This document shows positions 1 through 7,702 of a DNA stretch of 64,000 nucleotides, in pieces. The translations under genes were made by a program, and so were the position numbers. The notes under the pieces were generated by a model that worked only from the letters and a program-made list of their open reading frames with translations, was not told where the DNA came from and ran no database searches. Numbering within the stretch: position 1 is the first letter of the stretch; every line of letters begins with the position of its first letter. This DNA comes from UBA6912 sp963792895 (lineage in GTDB: Bacteria; Actinomycetota; Acidimicrobiia; Spongiisociales; UBA5794): the NCBI GenBank assembly GCA_963792895.1, contig CAWBYA010000003.1, positions 558,001-622,000 of the forward strand, written 5' to 3'.

Positions 1-1
1 C

Positions 2-340
2 AGGGCGCCGCGCCCCGACAAGGCCGCGTCATGGGCCGTGAGCGCCCTCGAACAGTCGGGTGGTGCCCACCTCATGGAGATCGAGGGCCCTTCGACCTGG
101 GAGAACCTGGACAGCTCGGCGTCGCTGATCGTCGCGGCCCACGGCGGGGGCACCATCGACAGCGCTGTGCCGGCGAATCGCGACATCACCGTGGTGATAG
201 GGCCGGAAGGCGGCCTCGCCGCCGATGAGACTCCGCGCGATGCCCTCCTTCTCGGCCTCGGCGAGACGATCCTGCGGACCGAAACGGCCGCGGTGGTTGC
301 CGCCGGCATCGTGCTCGATCGGTGGAGGCGCGTGGAGTGA
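2..340 (+). CDS. rsmE: 16S rRNA (uracil(1498)-N3)-methyltransferase, C-terminal part
   Basis: This is the C-terminal end of an RsmE/SPOUT-class methyltransferase, cut by the window edge; the reading frame is open from base 2. RsmE methylates N3 of U1498 in 16S rRNA using SAM. Visible are the SPOUT knot motifs IGPEGGLAADE and LGLGETILRTETA, which form the SAM-binding trefoil loop at the end of the family. The stop lies about 90 bases before the phoH start, and rsmE commonly precedes phoH in actinobacteria. The N-terminal PUA-like half is outside the window. The family call is based on the two knot motifs and position. Confidence 0.9.
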   Translation, partial: RAPRPDKAASWAVSALEQSGGAHLMEIEGPSTWENLDSSASLIVAAHGGGTIDSAVPANRDITVVIGPEGGLAADETPRDALLLGLGETILRTETAAVVAAGIVLDRWRRVE

Positions 341-431
341 GGTTCGGCCGAGCGCGGGGATGCCGGTATACTCACCCTTTCTCCATGCGTTCTACCACGC
401 ATCTTCCTCTCCTCCGCGCAAGCGAGTTCTC

Positions 432-1427
432 GTGACGCTCACCCCTGCTACCGATATTCGTATCAAGGTTCCCAGCAACCACCTGATCGTGGATCTGCTG
501 GGTGAGCACGACGCGCATCTGCGGATCATCGAAGATGCGTTCCCCGAAGTGCGCATCGTGGCGCGCGGCAATCAGGTCGACATTCACGGCCCTGAGGCGG
601 AGAGCGACTCCGTTCGCACCATCTTCGAAGAGCTGCTCATCCTGGTCCAGGAGGGTCACCGCCTGGACGTCGACCGAGTGAACCGCGTCATCGACCTCGT
701 CCGCAAGGACGTGCCTTCACCGTCCGGGATCTTCACCGAGGCGATCAAGGTCGGTCGGGGCAGAGTCGTCCGGCCAAAGACACACGGTCAGAAGCGTTAC
801 GTCGATGCGGTGAGGGACAACACCCTCATCTTTGGCGTCGGCCCGGCAGGGACCGGCAAGACCTACCTGGCGATGGCCTGCGCCATCGAAGCGTTGCTGT
901 CCGGCTCGGTTCGGCGCATCATCCTGAGCCGGCCTGCCGTCGAAGCCGGTGAGCGGCTCGGCTTCCTCCCCGGCGATCTGGCGGCGAAGGTAGACCCGTA
1001 CCTGCGCCCCCTGTACGACGCGCTCTACGAGATGCTCGGGCCCGACGAGACGGCGCGCCTGATGGAGCGAGGCACGATCGAGATCGCCCCCCTGGCCTAC
1101 ATGCGGGGCCGCACGCTCAACGATGCGTTCATCGTGCTCGACGAGGCTCAGAACACGTCGCCGGAGCAGATGAAGATGTTCCTCACCAGGATGGGGTTCA
1201 ACTCGAAGATGGTTGTCACGGGTGACGTCACGCAGGTCGACCTCACCGACGTGCGCCGCTCCGGGCTTCGCATCGTCGGGACCGTGCTCCGCGATGTCGA
1301 GGGCATCGAGTTCGTGGAGCTGCGCGGCGACGACGTGGTGCGCCACCGGATCGTGGCTGCCATCGTCGAGGCCTACGAACGCTACGAGGACCGGCTGCGC
1401 GAGGCAGAGGCCAGGGCCACGCAATGA
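432..1427 (+). CDS. phoH: PhoH family ATPase
   Basis: PhoH-like P-loop ATPase, about 331 residues, a normal length for the family, which is linked to RNA metabolism. The Walker A motif GPAGTGKTYLA is near residue 138 and the Walker B FIVLDEAQNT near residue 233. The GTG at 432 is chosen because the conserved N-terminal domain starts just after it; an in-frame extension upstream (to about 225) looks like non-coding translation overlapping rsmE. The stop overlaps the next start in ATGA, so it is translationally coupled to the phosphodiesterase gene. PhoH and YbeY are often co-encoded, consistent with a ribosome or RNA quality-control operon. Confidence 0.93.
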   Translation: MTLTPATDIRIKVPSNHLIVDLLGEHDAHLRIIEDAFPEVRIVARGNQVDIHGPEAESDSVRTIFEELLILVQEGHRLDVDRVNRVIDLVRKDVPSPSGIFTEAIKVGRGRVVRPKTHGQKRYVDAVRDNTLIFGVGPAGTGKTYLAMACAIEALLSGSVRRIILSRPAVEAGERLGFLPGDLAAKVDPYLRPLYDALYEMLGPDETARLMERGTIEIAPLAYMRGRTLNDAFIVLDEAQNTSPEQMKMFLTRMGFNSKMVVTGDVTQVDLTDVRRSGLRIVGTVLRDVEGIEFVELRGDDVVRHRIVAAIVEAYERYEDRLREAEARATQ

Positions 1428-4123
1428 ACCGTTTGGTCCGGCAGCCGGTGTTGCTCAACGTGCTCGTGATCGCATTGACCATCGTGGTGGTCGGAATGGT
1501 GCTGACGATCGGGCGCGCCGAAGCCGAGCCTGCCATAACCTTGGCCGTCGACGACCCGTCGCCAGAGACGTATACCGCATCGGCCTTCGTGCAGGTGGCG
1601 GACGAAGCGGCAACAGAGGCCGCCCGTGAGCGGGCCGCATTCCAGGTGCCCGCCGAGTTCAAGATCGACACGCTGGCGCGAAGTCGGGTCGAGGGACAGA
1701 TCCGCCAGTTCTTCAACGACGTGCGCAATGCTCCTCTCGGGCCAGATCCGTTGATCATCATCACGGCGATCGCCCGTTCCCCGATGACCGCGGCCGATGA
1801 GAACAGCTACACGATCGACTACACGATCACGGTGAACAACCCACGTTCGAGGGAGCGCAGCTACGAGCTGCTCGTGGTTCCCGAGTTCGCCGATGCAGTG
1901 ACGGTCGAGCTCGTTGCAGTCGATGTCGACTACGGCGCAGACGGGCGGGTCGACCAACAGGGCATCCAGGTTCCTCTGGAGAACCCCACATGGGTCCTCG
2001 CAACGGACTCGCCCGAGGGCGGGGCGGCTCCGGTGCTGCCGGCGCGCAGCAGCGACCAGTACACACTCACGGTCACGTTGATCGGCGATGCCGCACTGGT
2101 GACGGAGCTGAACGCCGACTGCGAAGTCGGCCCTGACGAAACGGTCACCGGGCTCCGTATCGAGGCATCCGCAGTCGTGCTCGACCAGACCGTCACCGAG
2201 TCGGCCTGCCGCCCCCTTCCCGCCTTTGTGGCGGCAACGACACCGGGCACAGACGCGCCGGCCGACACGACCTCGTCCACTTCCTCGACCACCACCAGTT
2301 CGACGACCACGACTTCCACAACGACCACGCTGCCGCCGGAAGCGCAGGTGGGCGCCCTCGAGAGCGAGTACCCGATCTACGCCAACGCCATTCCGGTGTT
2401 CGTTTCGCTCTACGCGGCACACCTCGCCGACCTCGGCGATGGGGGCGATGGGTTCTTCGACCGTATCGAACAAACGGTTGTCGACCTCGCGGATGACCAG
2501 CTGCAGAACGGGATCAAAGTCACGGAGCTGCAGACCGTGCGCAACAGCGTGCTGGCCGACCCGCCGCGCATCGTGATCCCCGAGCTCGACGCGGACCAGT
2601 CGGCTGAGCTCCGCGAGGCAGCGGCCGACATCGTTGCGTTGTCGCTCGAAGCCAACGAGGTGCTGGACGAAGAGGCGACGCGGCTCGCCGAGCAGCAGGC
2701 TCGTGACAGTGTTCCGGACCAATTCGTCACTTACCAGCTCGGACAGCCGATCGTTCAGCAGGGCGAGAGTATCTCAGCGGTCGAGCTCGAGGCGATCACG
2801 AAGCTCGGCCTGCTCGAGCCCGGACCCGGAACGTCGCTGACGGCGGTCGCCACTCTCGGTGGGCTCGCCGTGTTGCTCGCTGCGCTCTTCCTATGGCGTA
2901 TCGCACCCAGCCAGTGGTCCCAACCGAAGCACATCGCGTTGCTGGGTGTCCTGATGCTGCTCGCCGCGGTGGTTGCCAGGGTGCCCGAGCTGATCGGCGT
3001 CGAGAACCCGCAACTCGCCTACGCCATGCCTGCAGCGATGCTCGGCTACACCGCTGCCATCATGTACGACCCACGCACGGCTCTGCTGACGTCTGTGCCC
3101 ATGGGGATCTTCACTGCGATCGCGACCCAGGATCCTGCGCTCACGATCTATGCGGCCGCCGCAACCGTCGCCCCGGTCGCCTTCGTCTCAGCCGTCTCGA
3201 CGAGGCGCGAGCTCCGCCTGGCTGTGCTGCTGGGGGCAGCCGTGCTCCTGCCGCTGGCCGGCGCTGTGGCGTGGATGTTCAGCGGCCAGGATCTTGCGTT
3301 CGAGGCAGCGGTTGCCGGCTTCAGCGGCGGCCTCATCGGTGGGCTGCTCGCCCAGGGTCTGGTGTCGTTTCTCGAGAACATGTTCCGCCTGACCACGACG
3401 GTGACGCTGCTCGATCTCACCGACCGCAACCACCCTGCGCTGCGGCTCATCGAGGACCATGCGCCGGGGACGTTCAACCATTCGATCCTGGTGGGCAACC
3501 TGGCCGGCAGGGCGGCGCGGGCGATCGGTGCCAACCCGTTGCTCGCACAGGCCACCGCCTTCTACCACGACCTCGGGAAGACGCAGAACCCGCAATACTT
3601 CATCGAGAATCAGTTCGGCGTGTCGAACCCGCACGACGAGCTCGAGCCAGTGGAGTCGGCGGACATCATCCGGCGCCACGTCAGCGACGGACTCCGTCTC
3701 GCCCGCCAGTACCGGATCCCGCCGGACGTGGCGGCAGGGGTCGAACAGCACCATGGCACGGGGCTGATGCGGTACTTCTATCACAAAGCCATGGAGGCTG
3801 ATCCGACGGTAGATCCGGCGTTGTTCCGCCATCGCGGTCGCAAGCCACAACGCAAAGAGATGGCGATACTGATGATCTCGGACGCTGTAGAAGGAGCTGC
3901 TCGCGCCCTCGCACAGAACGAGGACCCGACCGCGGACAGTCTCCAGAAGCTCGTCGACTCGATCGTCGGCGAGAAGCTCGAGGACGGGCAGTTCGACGAA
4001 TCGGCGTTGACGTTCGGTGATCTCACTCGGGTCAAGCGCGCGCTCGTCGAAGCGCTCATCGGCTACTACCACACGAGGATTCCTTATCCCGGCTTTCCGG
4101 GGCCTCGCGTGGAGGGCTCGTGA
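1424..4123 (+). CDS. 7TM-HD family cyclic-di-AMP phosphodiesterase (PgpH-like)
   Basis: Membrane HD-domain phosphodiesterase of 899 residues. Order: one N-terminal membrane helix (about 8-28), a long extracytoplasmic 7TMR-HDED-type domain, a run of Thr/Ser near 282-304 inside that domain, a multi-helix membrane block about 470-645, then a cytoplasmic HD domain. The metal-binding HD is in YHDLGKTQNPQYF near residue 713, followed by EQHHGTG and SDAVEGAARA typical of this family. PgpH members hydrolyse c-di-AMP to pApA. The Thr-rich insertion in the external domain is a lineage feature. It overlaps phoH upstream and ybeY downstream by four bases each. Substrate is inferred from family membership. 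Confidence 0.9.
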   Translation: MNRLVRQPVLLNVLVIALTIVVVGMVLTIGRAEAEPAITLAVDDPSPETYTASAFVQVADEAATEAARERAAFQVPAEFKIDTLARSRVEGQIRQFFNDVRNAPLGPDPLIIITAIARSPMTAADENSYTIDYTITVNNPRSRERSYELLVVPEFADAVTVELVAVDVDYGADGRVDQQGIQVPLENPTWVLATDSPEGGAAPVLPARSSDQYTLTVTLIGDAALVTELNADCEVGPDETVTGLRIEASAVVLDQTVTESACRPLPAFVAATTPGTDAPADTTSSTSSTTTSSTTTTSTTTTLPPEAQVGALESEYPIYANAIPVFVSLYAAHLADLGDGGDGFFDRIEQTVVDLADDQLQNGIKVTELQTVRNSVLADPPRIVIPELDADQSAELREAAADIVALSLEANEVLDEEATRLAEQQARDSVPDQFVTYQLGQPIVQQGESISAVELEAITKLGLLEPGPGTSLTAVATLGGLAVLLAALFLWRIAPSQWSQPKHIALLGVLMLLAAVVARVPELIGVENPQLAYAMPAAMLGYTAAIMYDPRTALLTSVPMGIFTAIATQDPALTIYAAAATVAPVAFVSAVSTRRELRLAVLLGAAVLLPLAGAVAWMFSGQDLAFEAAVAGFSGGLIGGLLAQGLVSFLENMFRLTTTVTLLDLTDRNHPALRLIEDHAPGTFNHSILVGNLAGRAARAIGANPLLAQATAFYHDLGKTQNPQYFIENQFGVSNPHDELEPVESADIIRRHVSDGLRLARQYRIPPDVAAGVEQHHGTGLMRYFYHKAMEADPTVDPALFRHRGRKPQRKEMAILMISDAVEGAARALAQNEDPTADSLQKLVDSIVGEKLEDGQFDESALTFGDLTRVKRALVEALIGYYHTRIPYPGFPGPRVEGS

Positions 4124-4584
4124 GCATTGCCATCACGGATGAGCGTGACGATCCCTTCCCGGTTGGCCCCCTCGATCACTTGGCCGAGCTCGTCCTGCGC
4201 GGCGAGGGTGTCCCCTCCGATGCCGAGGTTGCCATAACGCTGGTAGACATCGAGGAGATGACCGTCCTCAACGAGCAGTACATGGGCGAAGCGGGGCCGA
4301 CCGACGTGCTCTCATTCCCGCTCGAGCACCTGACGGCGGGGACCCCACCGGTTGCCGAGCCGAACGGGCCGCCGGTTGCGCTCGGCGACGTCGTCATCTG
4401 CCCCGCGCAGGTTCTCGTCAATGCCGAGCGCAACGCAGTCGACGTCGTGGACGAGATGGCGCTGATGGTGGTGCACGGTTTGCTTCACCTGCTCGGTTAC
4501 GACCACGTCGATGACGACGACGCGCAACACATGGAGGGGCGTGAGCGGCGCTACCTGGAGCTCGCAGGGAGGCGCCGGGCATGA
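4120..4584 (+). CDS. ybeY: Endoribonuclease YbeY
   Basis: Single-domain metalloprotein of 154 residues, normal for YbeY, which acts in 16S rRNA 3'-end maturation and 70S ribosome quality control. The zinc-binding signature appears as HGLLHLLGYDH near residues 115-125, with the conserved upstream GPTDVLSFP. The GTG start overlaps the phosphodiesterase stop (GTGA) and the stop overlaps the next start (ATGA). Its place between phoH and the CBS gene matches the widespread phoH-ybeY linkage. Confidence 0.95.
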   Translation: MSIAITDERDDPFPVGPLDHLAELVLRGEGVPSDAEVAITLVDIEEMTVLNEQYMGEAGPTDVLSFPLEHLTAGTPPVAEPNGPPVALGDVVICPAQVLVNAERNAVDVVDEMALMVVHGLLHLLGYDHVDDDDAQHMEGRERRYLELAGRRRA

Positions 4585-5756
4585 CGGTGCTCGCATTGGC
4601 ATTCTCCACGCTCCTCGTCGTCCTCACGAGTGTCACCCGGGCTGCCGGCGCATCGCTCGTCCGCACGCCGCGCGCCGACGCCTTGCACGACGCGGCCGAG
4701 GGCGATCCACGGGCTGCCGTCGTCGCCACCTTGCTCGAGGACCGTGCGCAGGTCCAACCGGCGCTCGGGGCGTTCCACACCGGCTTCCTCGTCCTTGCGT
4801 CGATCCCGGCTTCGTGGGCCATCGTGCGACGGTACGACGGATTGATGATGCTGTGGAGCCTCGTCGGGCTTGGCGTCGTGCTCGTCGTGTTCGGCGATCT
4901 CATTCCACGAGCGATCGGACGCCGCCATCCCCAGGCCCTCGCCTACCGGTGGGCGTGGCTCCTGAAGCCGGTGATCGAGCTCGGTCGAGCGGCAGCCGAC
5001 TGGATCACCGAGGATGAGAGCAATGAAGACGGCGATGCCCAAGACCATCAAGAGGCGGCCGCCGAGCGCGAGCTGATCTCATCGGTGCTGGAGTTTGGGG
5101 ATGCGATCGTGCGTGAGGTGATGGTTCCGCGGCCCGATATGGTGAGCATCGAAGCCGCCCAGTCGACGGATGCGGCCCTCGACCTCGTCATCGAGGCAGG
5201 TCGCTCGCGGATACCGGTGCTGGGCGAGGGTATCGACGACGTGATAGGCGTGCTGTATGCCCGGGATCTCCTGAAGCTCTTCGATGAGCAATCGGCTGCC
5301 GTCCCCTGTGGCGAACTGGCCCGCGAGCCCTACTTCGTTCCCGAGACGAAGCCCGTTGCGGGCCTCTTGCGGGAGATGCAGGCGAATCAGGTGCATCTGG
5401 CAATCGTTGTCGACGAGTACGGGGGAACCGCCGGCCTCGTGACCATCGAGGATCTCCTGGAGGAGATCGTCGGCGAGATCGCCGACGAATACGACGAGGA
5501 GGAGCCGATGGTCGTACGTCTCGACTCGGGCGACTATCTCCTCGATGCGCGGCTGGCGATCGACGATGTCGAGGAGCTGCTCGGCATCGAGCTCCCCGGC
5601 GAGGACTGGGATACCGTGGGCGGCTTGGTGCTCGGTCTCGCCGGGCGGGTGCCCCGCGAGGGCGAGTCGTTCGACGTCGCCGACCACGTGTTCGTGGCCG
5701 AGAAGGTGCAGGGACGCCGGATCGCCCGCATCCGCCTGAGACGAGCGATGACATGA
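4581..5756 (+). CDS. CNNM/CorC-type membrane protein with CBS domains
   Basis: Protein of 391 residues in the HlyC/CorC (hemolysin-like, CNNM) family, associated with Mg2+/Co2+ export. The N-terminal third is a hydrophobic DUF21-type region (first helix about 2-22, others about 60-105). A CBS pair follows, recognised by EVMVPRPDMVSIEA near 173, VLYARDLLKL, and the second half HLAIVVDEYGGTAGLVTIED near 273-292. The C-terminal transporter-associated CorC/HlyC domain has DYLLDARLAIDDVEELL. The membrane region is rather short for DUF21. The gene is coupled by four-base overlaps to ybeY and era, the usual actinobacterial order. The transport substrate cannot be read from sequence. Confidence 0.9.
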   Translation: MTVLALAFSTLLVVLTSVTRAAGASLVRTPRADALHDAAEGDPRAAVVATLLEDRAQVQPALGAFHTGFLVLASIPASWAIVRRYDGLMMLWSLVGLGVVLVVFGDLIPRAIGRRHPQALAYRWAWLLKPVIELGRAAADWITEDESNEDGDAQDHQEAAAERELISSVLEFGDAIVREVMVPRPDMVSIEAAQSTDAALDLVIEAGRSRIPVLGEGIDDVIGVLYARDLLKLFDEQSAAVPCGELAREPYFVPETKPVAGLLREMQANQVHLAIVVDEYGGTAGLVTIEDLLEEIVGEIADEYDEEEPMVVRLDSGDYLLDARLAIDDVEELLGIELPGEDWDTVGGLVLGLAGRVPREGESFDVADHVFVAEKVQGRRIARIRLRRAMT

Positions 5757-6631
5757 AGTCCGGGTTCATTGCCATCGTCGGCCGGCCCAACGTCGGCAAG
5801 TCGACCCTCGTCAACGCTCTGGTCGGTTCGAAGGTGGCAATCACATCGTCGCGACCGCAAACGACCCGCAACACGATCCGCGGCGTCGTCAACGTGGCGG
5901 ATCGAGACGCACAGCTGGTCTTCGTGGACACGCCCGGCGTCCACCGACCGCGCACTGCGCTCGGCGACCGGCTGAACCGGCTGGTGTACGGATCGCTCGA
6001 GGACGCCGACGTTGGGCTGCTCGTGCTCGACGCCACCCAGAAGATCGGGCCCGGCGATCGCATGATCGCGGAGCGACTCCGTGCGAGTGGCTCGCCCACC
6101 GTGGTGGCGGTGAACAAGATCGACTGCGCCGCAAGAGACCATGTTGTCGCGGCGCTCGGCGAGGCGGCTGAGTGGGACTTCGCTGCGTACGTGCCCGTCT
6201 CCGCAACGGAGCGGACGGGCCTCGACGATCTCGTCGCCGAGGTCATCGAGCTCGTGTCCGAAGGTCCGGCGTTCTTCCCTCCGGGGATGGCGACCGACCA
6301 GCCGGACGCCCTCATCGCCGCCGAGTTCGTCCGAGAGAAGTACCTGGCCCGCCTTCGCGAAGAGCTCCCCCACTCGCTGGCAGTGGTGGTCGACGAGATG
6401 GAGATGCGCGCCAACGGGACGCTCTACATCGCGGGGTCGATCTATGTCGAGCGGAACTCGCAGAAAGGCATCGTGATCGGCAAGGGCGGTGCCGCACTTC
6501 GTGGAGTGGGCGAGGAGGCTCGGATCGAGCTTGCGGAGTATTTCGGGTCTCCCGTCTATCTGGATTTGCGGGTCAAAGTCGAGCCCGACTGGCAGCGCAG
6601 GGACCAGTTGCTCGATCGTCTCGGCTTCTGA
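5753..6631 (+). CDS. era: GTPase Era
   Basis: Ribosome-assembly GTPase of 292 residues. The TrmE-Era G domain shows G1 GRPNVGKST near residue 9, G2 around SRPQTTRNTI, G3 DTPG near 59 and G4 NKID near 120. The C-terminal KH domain, with IGKGGAALRGVG near 243, binds the 3' end of 16S rRNA. Its ATG overlaps the preceding stop. In related genomes era is commonly followed directly by recO; here about 7.1 kb of structured RNA-like units, two sigma fusion genes and a pterin dehydratase gene lie between them. Confidence 0.96.
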   Translation: MKSGFIAIVGRPNVGKSTLVNALVGSKVAITSSRPQTTRNTIRGVVNVADRDAQLVFVDTPGVHRPRTALGDRLNRLVYGSLEDADVGLLVLDATQKIGPGDRMIAERLRASGSPTVVAVNKIDCAARDHVVAALGEAAEWDFAAYVPVSATERTGLDDLVAEVIELVSEGPAFFPPGMATDQPDALIAAEFVREKYLARLREELPHSLAVVVDEMEMRANGTLYIAGSIYVERNSQKGIVIGKGGAALRGVGEEARIELAEYFGSPVYLDLRVKVEPDWQRRDQLLDRLGF

Positions 6632-6641
6632 GGCGCTCGCC

Positions 6642-6827
6642 CCATTCAGGGCTCGTAGCCGAGATCGGTGTAAGGAACCCGCGTGGTGCGTGTCTCACCC
6701 CTGAAGGCGGCGAGGCCACACACCTCACCCCCTCATGACAACCGAGCGAACGGCAATGGACTCTCTCTCTCTCTCTCTCCTCCATTGCCAGATTCAGGGC
6801 CCCGATCAGATCGGGGCCCTGAATCGC
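6642..6827 (+). ncRNA. Structured RNA candidate, unit 1 of 3 (CU-loop hairpin plus GC terminator)
   Basis: This unit begins 10 bases after the era stop. It has GTAAGGAAC at 6670-6678 and GTCTCA at 6692-6697, both shared with units 2 and 3, then AGGCGGCGAGG shared with unit 2. A perfect 9-bp stem GGCAATGGA/TCCATTGCC (6752-6760 with 6781-6789) encloses a 20-base loop made only of C and T and ending in CTCC, which can base-pair with Shine-Dalgarno sequences. A 16-bp perfect GC-rich hairpin follows. A short reading frame crosses the hairpins but is not conserved in unit 2. Transcription is inferred from structure and repetition. Confidence 0.6.
6791..6825. terminator. Long GC hairpin ending unit 1
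   Basis: Perfect inverted repeat with 16-bp arms (6791-6806 and 6810-6825) and a 3-base CAG loop. There is no T-run after it, as is common for actinobacterial terminators. It could end both era read-through and the unit 1 transcript. Confidence 0.7.
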
Positions 6828-6965
6828 GTCTGATCCCGCATGCCTGCCGGTGGGGGTCGGATAGGCCGGCGGCGCGTAGCGCTCGTCGGTGGTTGCGCTT
6901 GCGCACCCGTCACGTTCCATGCGTGGCCGAGTTGCTTCCCGCGTCGGGTCCGTGATGCGCTGGCC

Positions 6966-7146
6966 CTATTCGGCGGGAATATGGTGGATGAACGTAAGGA
7001 ACCTGACGGGCGAGTGTCTCATCTGTGTAGGCGGCGAGGATTCACACACCTCCCCCACATACAACAGAGCAAAGGCAATGGGACACTCTCTCTTCTCTCT
7101 CCGACCATTGCCTAGCCGCAGGGCCCCGAGCAATCGGGGCCCTGCG
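6966..7146 (+). ncRNA. Structured RNA candidate, unit 2 of 3
   Basis: Second copy of the same architecture. ATTCGGCGGGAA at 6968-6979 is shared with unit 3, GTAAGGAAC is at 6994-7002, GTCTCA at 7016-7021 and AGGCGGCGAGG just after. The 8-bp stem GGCAATGG/CCATTGCC (7074-7081 with 7105-7112) keeps the same stem sequence as unit 1, while the loop is a different CU-rich tract of 23 bases. A GC terminator-like hairpin follows. Same stem, diverged loop and kept terminator argue for RNA function rather than protein coding. Confidence 0.6.
7119..7144. terminator. GC hairpin ending unit 2
   Basis: Inverted repeat CAGGGCCCCGA / TCGGGGCCCTG (7119-7129 with 7134-7144), 11 bp with a 4-base loop and no T tail. 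Its core GGGCCCCGA is the same as in the unit 1 hairpin. Confidence 0.7.
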
Positions 7147-7358
7147 CTCGTGGGTGACGCGCCGCAGGGCTGAGCGTCCGCCGGCCGGTCGGCTCCGGAA
7201 CTTCCTGGTGAAGGCCACACGATGGGGCCGTCTGTGGCACCGACCGACCGGCCGACCGCTCGAGGGGGCGGCGGCGTAGCTCATCGAGCCCGAACGGACC
7301 GCACCTCGCAATGGCAGAAGGCATCGGGGGCGGTGAGCCCCCTGCGTGGGTCGCCCGC

Positions 7359-7572
7359 CCCATTCGGCGGGAAATGTCGAGAACCCTGTAAGGACCGGCC
7401 GGTTCGAGGTGTCTCACCTGTGTACGCACCACTGAGACACACCAAGAGAGGCAGTCCTCATCGGAAGGAAGCCACGCACACGGATCAGGTCGCAGCAGGG
7501 GGAGCACACTCTCTCCCCGGTGGGGGGGCTGCGTACTCGGCGGGAGGTCGTTGAAGCCACGACCTCCCGCCA
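7359..7572 (+). ncRNA. Structured RNA candidate, unit 3 of 3 (diverged)
   Basis: Third unit, sharing ATTCGGCGGGAA at 7362-7373, GTAAGGACC at 7388-7396 and GTCTCA at 7411-7416. Here GGTGTCTCA pairs with a downstream TGAGACACACC (two-base bulge), so at least part of the conserved box may be in RNA. The middle hairpin has CGCAGC/GCTGCG arms (7491-7496 with 7528-7533) around a nested G-rich/C-rich stem containing CTCTCTCCCC. A 13-bp terminator-like hairpin ends the unit. It is longer and less like units 1 and 2 in the middle part. The sigma fusion gene starts about 130 bases downstream. Confidence 0.5.
7539..7571. terminator. GC hairpin ending unit 3
   Basis: Inverted repeat of 13 bp, GGCGGGAGGTCGT with ACGACCTCCCGCC (7539-7551 with 7559-7571), loop of 7 bases. 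It separates unit 3 from the downstream sigma fusion gene. Confidence 0.7.
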
Positions 7573-7702
7573 ACGCGTCTTTCGCGTTTGCTTACAAACG
7601 GTGCGGACTGAGCGACAGGGTACGTCGGGATACAGATTGCGACGCCTGGTTGCCGATGCAGCCCGAGTCGCGCTGGCCGTAGAGAGTGAGTCCTGGTAGG
7701 AG

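Noticed and set aside
6735..6833. Short frame MTTERTAMDSL... across unit 1 hairpins
   Set aside because: Translation is only Ser/Leu repeats and hairpin sequence; the frame and start are not kept in unit 2.
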